NCBI GenBank assembly: GCA_035771165.1
Contig: JAWNZC010000284.1
Span: 310,001 to 374,000, forward strand
Source: Paragorgia papillata
Taxonomy: Eukaryota; Cnidaria; Anthozoa; Scleralcyonacea; Coralliidae
Direction of reading: 5' to 3'
Length of the DNA stretch: 64,000 bases
Below the pieces are notes generated by a model, which saw only the letters and a list, made by a program, of their open reading frames with translations, was not told the DNA's origin and did no database searches. The position numbers and the translations under genes were made by a program. The number at the start of each line of letters is the position of its first letter. Position 1 is the first letter of the stretch. Of this stretch, positions 53,301 through 64,000 are shown in pieces.

Positions 53301-56300
53301 AAAATAACAGAAGCCATCGAAATTTTCCCCCCAAGGACTAAGTCCGCAAGTACAGTTAATAAAGATTTCTATTTCCAGCGAGATGTAATTAACATTTTTG
53401 ACGCCTCGGTTTAAAAGCGAATAACTCTTAAACCAGATCTGGGCCACTTCTAATTTTTCTTGGGCCAGCAAGAAGATAGAATGAGCTTCATTTTGATATA
53501 TAGGAAAGCCGGTTAAAAATAACAGAAGCCATCGAATTATTTCCCCCAAGGACTAAGTCGGCAACTACAGTTAATAAAGATTTCTATTTCCAGTGAGCTG
53601 TAATTAACATTTTTGGCGCCTCGGTTTAAAAGCGAATAACTCTTAAACCAGATCTGGGCCACTTCTAATTTTTCTTGGGCCAGTAAGAAGATAGAATGAA
53701 CTTCAATTTGATATATATGAAAGCCACTTAAAGTTAAAAGAAGCCATTGAAATTTTCCCCCCAAGACCATCCCGACGAATTTAATAATAGAGTGTTCTAT
53801 TTTTAGCGTGCTGTGTAATTAACAGTATGGGCGTCTCGCTTTAAAAGCGAATAACTCTTGAACCAGATCTGGGCCACTTCTAATTTTTCTTGGGCCACCA
53901 AGAAGATAGAATGAGCTTCATTTTGATATATAGGAAAGCCGGTTAAAAATAACAGAAGCCATCGAAATTTTTCCCCCAAGGACTAAGTCCGCAAGTACAG
54001 TTAATAAAGATTTCTATTTCCAGCGAGATGTAATTAACATTTTTGACGCCTCGGTTTAAAAGCGAATAACTCTTAAACCAGATCTGGGCCACTTCTAATT
54101 TTTCTTGGGCCACCAAGAAGATAGAATGAGCTTCATTTTGATATATAGGAAAGCCGGTTAAAAATAACAGAAGCCATCGAAATTTTTCCCCCAAGGACTA
54201 AGTCCGCAAGTACAGTTAATAAAGATTTCTATTTCCAGCGAGATGTAATTAACATTTTTGGCGCCTCGGTTTAAAAGCGAATAACTCTTAAACCAGATCT
54301 GGGCCACTTCTAATTTTTCTTGGGCCAGTAAGAAGATAGAATGAGCTTCAATTTGATATATAGGAAAGCCACTTAAAGTTAAAATAAGCCATCGAAATTT
54401 TTTCCCCAAGACCATCTCGACGAATTTAATAATAAAGTGTTCTATTTTTAGCGTGCTGTGTAATTAACAGTATGGGCGTCTCGCTTTAAAAGCGAATAAC
54501 TCTTGAACCAGATCCGGGCCACTTCTAATTTTTCTTGGGCCACCAAGAAGATAGAATGAGCTTCATTTTGATATATAGGAAGGCCGGTTAAAAATAACAG
54601 AAGCCATCGAAATTTTTCCCCCAAGGACTAAGTCCGCAAGTACAGTTAATAAAGATTTCTATTTCCAGCGAGATGTAATTAACATTTTTGACGCCTCGGT
54701 TTAAAAGCGAATAACTCTTAAACCAGATCTGGGCCACTTCTAATTTTTCTTGGGCCAGCAAGAAGATAGAATGAGCTTCATTTTGATATATAGGAAAGCC
54801 GGTTAAAAATAACAGAAGCCATCGAATTATTTCCCCCAAGGACTAAGTCGGCAACTACAGTTAATAAAGATTTCTATTTCCAGTGAGCTGTAATTAACAT
54901 TTTTGGCACCTCGGTTTAAAAGCGAATAACTCTTAAACCAGATCTGGGCCACTTCTAACTTTTCTTGGGCCAGCAAGAAGATAGAATGAGCTTCAATTTG
55001 ATATATAGGAAAGCCAGTTAAAGTTAAAAGAAGCCAGCGAAATGTTTCCCCCAAGACCATCCCGACGAATTTAATAATAAAGTCTTCTATTTTTAGCGTG
55101 CTGTGTAATTAACAGTATGGGCGTCTCGCTTTAAAAGCGAATAACTCTTGAACCAGATCTGGGCCACTTCTAATTTTTCGTGGGCCAGCAAGAAGATAGA
55201 ATGAGCTTCATTTTGATATATAGGAAAGCCGGTTAAAAATAACAGAAGCCATCAAATTATTTCCCCCAAGGACTAAGTCGGCAACTACAGTTAATAAGGA
55301 TTTCTATTTCCGGCGAGCTGTAATTGACAGTTTGGGCTTCCCGTTTTAAAAGCGAATAACTCTTGAACCAGATCTGGGCCACTTCTAATTTTTCTTGGGC
55401 CAGCAAGAAGATAGAATGAGCTTCATTTTGATATATAGGAAAGCCGGTTAAAAATAACAGAAGCCATCGAATTATTTCCCCCAAGGACTAAGTCGGCAAC
55501 TTCAGTTAATAAGGATTTCTCTTTCCGGCGCGCTGTAATTCACAGTTTGGGCTTCCCGTTTTAAAAGCGAATAATTCTTGAACCACATCTGGGCCACTTC
55601 TATTTTTTCTTGGGCTAGCAAGAAGATAGAATGAGCTTCAATTTGATATATAGGAAAGCCAGTTAAAATTAAAAGAAGCCATCGAAATTTTCCCCCTAAG
55701 ACCATCCCGACGAATTTAATAATAAAGTGTTGTATTTTTATCGCGCTGTGTAATTAACAGTATGGGCGTCTCGCTTTAAAAGCGAATAACTCTTGAACCA
55801 GATCTGGGCCACTTCTAATTTTTCTTGGGCCAGCAAGAAGATAGAATGAGCTTCATTTTGATATATAGGAAAGCCGGTTAAAAATAACGGAAGCCATCGA
55901 ATTATTTCCCCCCAAGGACTAAGTCGGCAAGTAGAGTTAATAAAGATTTATATTTCCAGCGAGCTGTAATTAACATTTTTGGCTCCTCGGTTTAAAAGCG
56001 AATAACTCTTAAACCAGATCTGGGCCACTTCTAAATTTTTCTTGGGCCAGCAAGAAGATAGAATGAGCTTCATTTTGATATATAGGAAAGCCGGTTAAAA
56101 ATAACGGAAGCCAATTAATTATTTCCCCCAAGGACTAAGTCGCCAACTACAGTTAATAAAGATTTCTATTTCCAGTGAGATGGAATTAACATTTTTGGCG
56201 CCTCGGTTTAAAAGCGAATAACTCTTAAACCAGATCTGGGCCACTTCTAATTTTTCTTGGGCCAGCAAGAAGATAGAATGAGCTTCAATTTGATATATAG

Positions 56301-59300
56301 GAAAGCCACTTAAAGTTAAAATAAGCCATCGAAATTTTTCCCCCAAGACCATCCCGACGAATTTAATAATAAAGTGTTCTATTTTTAGCGTGCTGTGTAA
56401 TTAACAGTATGGGCGTCTCGCTTTAAAAGCGAATAACTCTTGAACCAGATCTGGGCCACTTCTAATTTTTCTTGGGCCACCAAGAAGATAGAATGAGCTT
56501 CATTTTGATATATAGGAAAGCCGGTTAAAAATAACAGAAGCCATCGAAATTTTTCCCCAAAGGACTAAGTCCGCAAGTACAGTTAATAAAGATTTCTATT
56601 TCCAGCGAGATGTAATTAACATTTTTGACGCCTCGGTTTAAAAGCGAATAACTCTTAAACCAGATCTGGGCCACTTCTAATTTTTCTTGGGCCACCAAGA
56701 AGATAGAATGAGCTTCATTTTGATATATAGGAAAGCCGGTTAAAAATAACAGAAGCCATCGAAATTTTTCCCCCAAGGACTAAGTCCGCAAGTACAGTTA
56801 ATAAAGATTTCTATTTCCAGCGAGATGTAATTAACATTTTTGACGCCTCGGTTTAAAAGCGAATAACTCTTAAACCAGATCTGGGCCACTTCTAATTTTT
56901 CTTGGGCCAGCAAGAAGATAGAATGAGCTTCATTTTGATATATAGGAAAGCCGGTTAAAAATAACAGAAGCCATCGAAATTTTTCCCCCAAGGACTAAGT
57001 CCGCAACTACAGTTAATAAAGATTTCTATTTCCAGTGAGCTGTAATTAACATTTTTGGCGCCTCGGTTTAAAAGCGAATAACTCTTAAACCAGATCTGGG
57101 CCACTTCTAATTTTTCTTGGGCCAGTAAGAAGATAGAATGAGCTTCAATTTGATATATAGGAAAGCCACTTAAAGTTAAAATAAGCCATCGAAATTTTTT
57201 CCCCAAGACCATCTCGACGAATTTAATAATAAAGTGTTCTATTTTTAGCGTGCTGTGTAATTAACAGTATGGGCGTCTCGCTTTAAAAGCGAATAACTCT
57301 TGAACCAGATCCGGGCCACTTCTAATTTTTCTTGGGCCACCAAGAAGATAGAATGAGCTTCATTTTGATATATAGGAAGGCCGGTTAAAAATAACAGAAG
57401 CCATCGAAATTTTTCCCCCAAGGACTAAGTCCGCAAGTACAGTTAATAAAGATTTCTATTTCCAGCGAGATGTAATTAACATTTTTGACGCCTCGGTTTA
57501 AAAGCGAATAACTCTTAAACCAGATCTGGGCCACTTCTAATTTTTCTTGGGCCAGCAAGAAGATAGAATGAGCTTCATTTTGATATATAGGAAAGCCGGT
57601 TAAAAATAACAGAAGCCATCGAATTATTTCCCCCAAGGACTAAGTCGGCAACTACAGTTAATAAAGATTTCTATTTCCAGTGAGCTGTAATTAACATTTT
57701 TGGCACCTCGGTTTAAAAGCGAATAACTCTTAAACCAGATCTGGGCCACTTACTAATTTTTCTTGGGCCAGCAAGAAGATAGAATGAGCTTCAATTTGAT
57801 ATATAGGAAAGCCAGTTAAAGTTAAAAGAAGCCATTGAAATTTTTCCCCCAAGACCATCCCGACGAATTTAATAATAAAGTGTTCTATTTTTAGCGTCCT
57901 GTGTAATTAACAGTATGGGCGTCTCGCTTTAAAAAGCGAATAACTCTTGAACCAGATCTGGGCCACTTCTAATTTTTCTTGGGCCAGCAAGAAGATAGAA
58001 TGAGCTTCATTTTGATATATAGGAAAGCCGGTTAAAAATAACAGAAGCCATCGAAATTATTTCCCCCAAGGACTAAGTCCGCAACTACAGTTAATAAAGA
58101 TTTCTATTTCCAGCGAGCTGTAATTAACATTTTGGGCTTCCCGGTTTAAAAGCGAATAACTCTTAAACCAGATCTGGGCCACTTCTAATTTTTCTTGGGC
58201 CAGCAAGAAGATAGAATGAGCTTCATTTTGATATATAGGAAAGCCGGTTAAAAATAACAGAAGCCATCGAATTATTTCCCCCAAGGACTAAGTCGGCAAC
58301 TTCAGTTAATAAGGATTTCTCTTTCCGGCGCGCTGTAATTAACAGTTTGGGCTTCCCGTTTTAAAAGCGAATAACTCTTAAACCAGATCTGGGCCACTTC
58401 TAATTTTTCTTGGGCCAGCAAGAAGATAGAATGAGCTTCAATTTGATATATAGGAAAGCCAGTTAAAATTAAAAGAAGCCATCGAAATTTTCCCCCTAAG
58501 ACCATCCCGACGAATTTAATAATAAAGTGTTGTATTTTTATCGCGCTGTGTAATTAACAGTATGGGCGTCTCGCTTTAAAAGCGAATAACTCTTGAACCA
58601 GATCTGGGCCACTTCTAATTTTTCTTGGGCCAGCAAGAAGATAGAATGAGCTTCATTTTGATATATAGGAAAGCCGGTTAAAAATAACGGAAGCCATCGA
58701 ATTATTTCCCCCCAAGGACTAAGTCGGCAAGTAGAGTTAATAAAGATTTATATTTCCAGCGAGCTGTAATTAACATTTTTGGCTCCTCGGTTTAAAAGCG
58801 AATAACTCTTAAACCAGATCTGGGCCACTTCTAATTTTTCTTGGGCCAGCAAGAAGATAGAAGGAGCTTCATTTTGACATAGAGGAAAGCCGGTTAAAAA
58901 TAACGGAAGCCAATTAATTATTTCCCCCAAGGACTAAGTCGCCAACTACAGTTAATAAAGATTTCTATTTCCAGTGAGATGGAATTAACATTTTTGGCGC
59001 CTCGGTTTAAAAGCGAATAACTCTTAAACCAGATCTGGGCCACTTCTAATTTTTCTTGGGCCAGCAAGAAGATAGAATGAGCTTCAATTTGATATATAGG
59101 AAAGCCACTTAAAGTTAAAATAAGCCATCGAAATTTTTCCCCCAAGACCATCCCGACGAATTTAATAATAAAGTGTTCTATTTTTAGCGTGCTGTGTAAT
59201 TAACAGTATGGGCGTCTCGCTTTAAAAGCGAATAACTCTTGAACCAGATCTGGGCCACTTCTAATTTTTCTTGGGCCACCAAGAAGATAGAATGAGCTTC

Positions 59301-62300
59301 ATTTTGATATATAGGAAAGCCGGTTAAAAATAACAGAAGCCATCGAAATTTTTCCCCAAAGGACTAAGTCCGCAAGTACAGTTAATAAAGATTTCTATTT
59401 CCAGCGAGATGTAATTAACATTTTTGACGCCTCGGTTTAAAAGCGAATAACTCTTAAACCAGATCTGGGCCACTTCTAATTTTTCTTGGGCCACCAAGAA
59501 GATAGAATGAGCTTCATTTTGATATATAGGAAAGCCGGTTAAAAATAACAGAAGCCATCGAAATTTTTCCCCCAAGGACTAAGTCCGCAAGTACAGTTAA
59601 TAAAGATTTCTATTTCCAGCGAGATGTAATTAACATTTTTGACGCCTCGGTTTAAAAGCGAATAACTCTTAAACCAGATCTGGGCCACTTCTAATTTTTC
59701 TTGGGCCAGCAAGAAGATAGAATGAGCTTCATTTTGATATATAGGAAAGCCGGTTAAAAATAACGGAAGCCATCGAATTATTTCCCCCAAGGACTAAGTC
59801 GGCAACTACAGTTAATAAAGATTTCTATTTCCAGTGAGCTGTAATTAACATTTTTGGCGCCTCGGTTTAAAAGCGAATAACTCTTAAACCAGATCTGGGC
59901 CACTTCTAATTTTTCTTGGGCCAGTAAGAAGATAGAATGAGCTTCAATTTGATATATAGGAAAGCCACTTAAAGTTAAAATAAGCCATCGAAATTTTTTC
60001 CCCAAGACCATCTCGACGAATTTAATAATAAAGTGTTCTATTTTTAGCGTGCTGTGTAATTAACAGTATGGGCGTCTCGCTTTAAAAGCGAATAACTCTT
60101 GAACCAGATCCGGGCCACTTCTAATTTTTCTTGGGCCACCAAGAAGATAGAATGAGCTTCATTTTGATATATAGGAAGGCCGGTTAAAAATAACAGAAGC
60201 CATCGAAATTTTCCCCCCAAGGACTAAGTCCGCAAGTACAGTTAATAAAGATTTCTATTTCCAGCGAGATGTAATTAACATTTTTGACGCCTCGGTTTAA
60301 AAGCGAATAACTCTTAAACCAGATCTGGGCCACTTCTAATTTTTCTTGGGCCAGCAAGAAGATAGAATGAGCTTCATTTTGATATATAGGAAAGCCGGTT
60401 AAAAATAACAGAAGCCATCGAATTATTTCCCCCAAGGACTAAGTCGGCAACTACAGTTAATAAAGATTTCTATTTCCAGTGAGCTGTAATTAACATTTTT
60501 GGCGCCTCGGTTTAAAAGCGAATAACTCTTAAACCAGATCTGGGCCACTTCTAATTTTTCTTGGGCCAGTAAGAAGATAGAATGAGCTTCATTTTGATAT
60601 ATAGGAAAGCCGGTTAAAAATAACAGAAGCCATTGAATTATTTCCCCCAAGGACTAAGTCGGCAACTACAGTTAATAAAGATTTCTATTTCCAGTGAGCT
60701 GTAATTAACATTTTTGGCGCCTCGGTTTAAAAGCGAATAACTCTTAAACCAGATCTGGGCCACTTCTAATTTTTCTTGGGCCAGTAAGAAGATAGAATGA
60801 GCTTCAATTTGATATATAGGAAAGCCAGTTAAAGTTAAAAGAAGCCATTGAAATTTTCCCCCCAAGACCATCCCGACGAATTTAATAATAGAGTGTTCTA
60901 TTTTTAGCGTGCTGTGTAATTAACAGTATGGGCGTCTCGCTTTAAAAGCGAATAACTCTTGAACCAGATCTGGGCCACTTCTAATTTTTCTTGGGCCACC
61001 AAGAAGATAGAATGAGCTTCATTTTGATATATAGGAAAGCCGGTTAAAAATAACAGAAGCCATCGAAATTTTTCCCCCAAGGACTAAGTCCGCAAGTACA
61101 GTTAATAAAGATTTCTATTTCCAGCGAGATGTAATTAACATTTTTGGCGCCTCGGTTTAAAAGCGAATAACTCTTAAACCAGATCTGGGCCACTTCTAAT
61201 TTTTCTTGGGCCACCAAGAAGATAGAATGAGCTTCATTTTGATATATAGGAAAGCCGGTTAAAAATAACAGAAGCCATCGAAATTTTTCCCCCAAGGACT
61301 AAGTCCGCAAGTACAGTTAATAAAGATTTCTATTTCCAGCGAGATGTAATTAACATTTTTGGCGCCTCGGTTTAAAAGCGAATAACTCTTAAACCAGATC
61401 TGGGCCACTTCTAATTTTTCTTGGGCCAGCAAGAAGATAGAATGAGCTTCAATTTGATATATAGGAAAGCCACTTAAAGTTAAAATAAGCCATCGAAATT
61501 TTTTCCCCAAGACCATCTCGACGAATTTAATAATAAAGTGTTCTATTTTTAGCGTGCTGTGTAATTAACAGTATGGGCGTCTCGCTTTAAAAGCGAATAA
61601 CTCTTGAACCAGATCCGGGCCACTTCTAATTTTTCTTGGGCCACCAAGAAGATAGAATGAGCTTCATTTTGATATATAGGAAGGCCGGTTAAAAATAACA
61701 GAAGCCATCGAAATTTTTCCCCCAAGGACTAAGTCCGCAAGTACAGTTAATAAAGATTTCTATTTCCAGCGAGATGTAATTAACATTTTTGACGCCTCGG
61801 TTTAAAAGCGAATAACTCTTAAACCAGATCTGGGCCACTTCTAATTTTTCTTGGGCCAGCAAGAAGATAGAATGAGCTTCATTTTGATATATAGGAAAGC
61901 CGGTTAAAAATAACAGAAGCCATCGAATTATTTCCCCCAAGGACTAAGTCGGCAACTACAGTTAATAAAGATTTCTATTTCCAGTGAGCTGTAATTAACA
62001 TTTTTGGCGCCTCGGTTTAAAAGCGAATAACTCTTAAACCAGATCTGGGCCACTTCTAATTTTTCTTGGGCCAGCAAGAAGATAGAATGAGCTTCAATTT
62101 GATATATAGGAAAGCCAGTTAAAGTTAAAAGAAGCCATCGAAATTTTCCCCCAAGACCATCCCGACGAATTTAATAATAAAGTCTTCTATTTTTAGCGTG
62201 CTGTGTAATTAACAGTATGGGCGTCTCGCTTTAAAAGCGAATAACTCTTGAACCAGATCTGGGCCACTTCTAATTTTTCTTGGGCCACCAAGAAGATAGA

Positions 62301-64000
62301 ATGAGCTTCATTTTGATATATAGGAAAGCCGGTTAAAAATAACAGAAGCCATCAAATTATTTCCCCCAAGGACTAAGTCCGCAAGTACAGTTAATAAAGA
62401 TTTCTATTTCCAGCGAGATGTAATTAACATTTTTTGGCTTCCCGTTTTAAAAGCGAATAACTCTTAAACCAGATCTGGGCCACTTCTAATTTTTCTTGGG
62501 CCAGCAAGAAGATAGAATGAGCTTCATTTTGATATATAGGAAAGCCGGTTAAAAATAACAGAAGCCATCGAATTATTTCCCCCAAGGACTAAGTCGGCAA
62601 CTACAGTTAATAAGGATTTCTATTTCCAGTGAGCTGTAATTAACAGTTTGGGCTTCCCGGTTTAAAAGCGAATAACTCTTGAACCAGATCTGGGCCACTT
62701 CTATTTTTTCTTGGGCCAGTAAGAAGATAGAATGAGCTTCAATTTGATATATAGGAAAGCCAGTTAAAATTAAAAGAAGCCATCGAAATTTTCCCCCTAA
62801 GACCATCCCGACGAATTTAATAATAAAGTGTTCTATTTTTAGCGTGCTGTGTAATTAACAGTATGGGCGTCTCGCTTTAAAAGCGAATAACTCTTGAACC
62901 AGATCCGGGCCACTTCTAATTTTTCTTGGGCCAGCAAGAAGATAGAATGAGCTTCATTTTGATATATAGGAAAGCCGTTTAAAAATAACAGAAGCCATCG
63001 AAATTTTTCCCCCAAGGACTAAGTCCGCAACTACAGTTAATAAAGATTTCTATTTCCAGCGAGATGTAATTAACATTTTGGGCTTCCCGTTTTAAAAGCG
63101 AATAACTCTTGAACCAGATCTGGGCCACTTCTAATTTTTCTTGGGCAGCAAGAAGATAGAATGAGCTTCATTTTGATATATAGGAAAGCCGGTTAAAAAT
63201 AACAGAAGCCATCGAATTATTTCCCCCAAGGACTAAGTCGGCAACTACAGTTAATAAGGATTTCTATTTCCAGTGAGCTGTAATTAACATTTTGGGCTTC
63301 CGCTTTAAAAGCGAATAATTCTTGAACCAGATCTGGGCCACTTCTATTTTTTCTTGGGCCAGCAAGAAGATAGAATGAGCTTCAATTTGATATATAGGAA
63401 AGCCAGTTAAAATTAAAAGAAGCCATCGAAATTTCCCCCCAAAGACCATCCCGACGAATTTAATAATAAAGTGTTCTATTTTTAGCGTGCTGTGTAATTA
63501 ACAGTATGGGCGTCTCGCTTTAAAAGCGAATAACTCTTGAACCAGATCTGGGCCACTTCTAATTTTTCTTGGGCCAGCAAGAAGATAGAATGAGCTTCAT
63601 TTTGATATATAGGAAAGCCGGTTAAAAATAACAGAAGCCATCGAAATTTTTCCCCCAAGGACTAAGTCGGCAAGTACAGTTAATAAAGATTTCTATTTCC
63701 AGCGAGCTGTAATTAACATTTTTGGCGCCTCGGTTTAAAAGCGAATAACTCTTAAACCAGATCTGGGCCACTTCTAATTTTTCTTGGGCCAGCAAGAAGA
63801 TAGAATGAGCTTCAATTTGATATATAGGAAAGCCAGTTAAAGTTAAAAGAAGCCATCGAAATGTTTCCCCCAAGACCATCCCGACGAATTTAATAATAAA
63901 GTGTTCTATTTTTAGCGTGCTGTGTAATTAACAGTATGGGCGTCTCGTTTTAAAAGCGAATAACTCTTGAACCAGATCCGGGCCACTTCTAATTTTTCTT
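32341..64000. repeat. satellite array, ~215-bp monomer, about 147 copies, runs off the window
   Basis: Successive GGGCCACTTCTA landmarks are 215-216 bp apart (for example 32841, 33056, 33271, 33487). Three main monomer types can be told apart: one with TATGGGCGTCTCGC, one with TTTGGCGCCTCGG and one with TTTGGGCTTCCCG. They alternate to give dimers and trimers (about 430 and 645 bp). The first copies beside 32341 are the most diverged, as expected at an array edge. Many monomers contain the perfect hairpin TCGCTTT-A-AAAGCGA. Each monomer yields a 60-85-residue minus-strand ORF that is almost the same everywhere. There is no sign that it is translated. Confidence 0.97.

Noticed and set aside
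32549..63879. Dozens of near-identical 60-85-residue minus-strand ORFs (for example with FLLAQEKLEVAQIWFKSY) as a gene family
   Set aside because: They repeat with the ~215-bp satellite period, have no upstream signals, and vary as the monomer DNA does. They are by-products of the repeat.
32341..64000. CRISPR-like array
   Set aside because: The whole 215-bp unit is repeated with no unique spacers, and the setting is eukaryotic.

Overview
The window looks like nuclear DNA of an invertebrate animal. It is AT-rich, with GT-AG splice sites, microsatellites, nested DNA transposons, a 31.7-kb satellite array, and eukaryotic domain types (HMG box, ubiquitin peptidase, Ulp1/SUMO peptidase, Ig-like). 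I cannot name the species. A cnidarian, mollusc or similar host is plausible from the mobile-element types, but that is inference.

Layout. Positions 1-2331 are intergenic, with small repeats and a 58-bp perfect palindrome. From 2332 to 7826, resuming at 26257-26531, lies one large, broken, plus-strand transposon gene. It has two small 5' exons, an acidic repeat region, a DDE-type transposase core, an HMG box, a USP (C19) peptidase domain, a Ulp1 (C48) peptidase domain and an Ig-like C-terminal domain. The gene contains in-frame stops and many frame changes.

A complete 18,430-bp Polinton/Maverick-type element occupies 7827-26256 inside that gene. It has identical 188-bp terminal inverted repeats that begin AG and end CT, and a 6-bp target duplication (AACGTG). 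All its ORFs appear open. It encodes a protein-primed family B DNA polymerase, a retroviral-type integrase, a packaging ATPase, a probable major and minor capsid protein, a RuvC/A22-type Holliday junction resolvase, C2H2 zinc-finger proteins, several small membrane proteins, a collagen-like protein and two ConA-like lectin paralogues. Together these form a virus-like kit: replication (PolB, resolvase), integration (INT), a virion (MCP, minor capsid, ATPase, membrane proteins) and probable surface spikes (collagen-like, lectins). I found no adenain-like maturation protease inside the TIRs. Nearly every gene carries AATAAA or AATAAATG at its start codon, and hairpins separate many of the genes.

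Downstream, 27391-28121 holds microsatellites around a 282-bp unit bounded by two identical minus-strand type I hammerhead ribozymes, the organisation of an animal retrozyme. Positions 28122-31182 are uncharacterised, with one short relic of the broken transposon. Positions 31183-32340 are a MITE-like element with a second MITE nested in it. From 32341 to the window end is a tandem satellite with a ~215-bp monomer and higher-order structure. The many short minus-strand ORFs in it are a by-product of the repeat.
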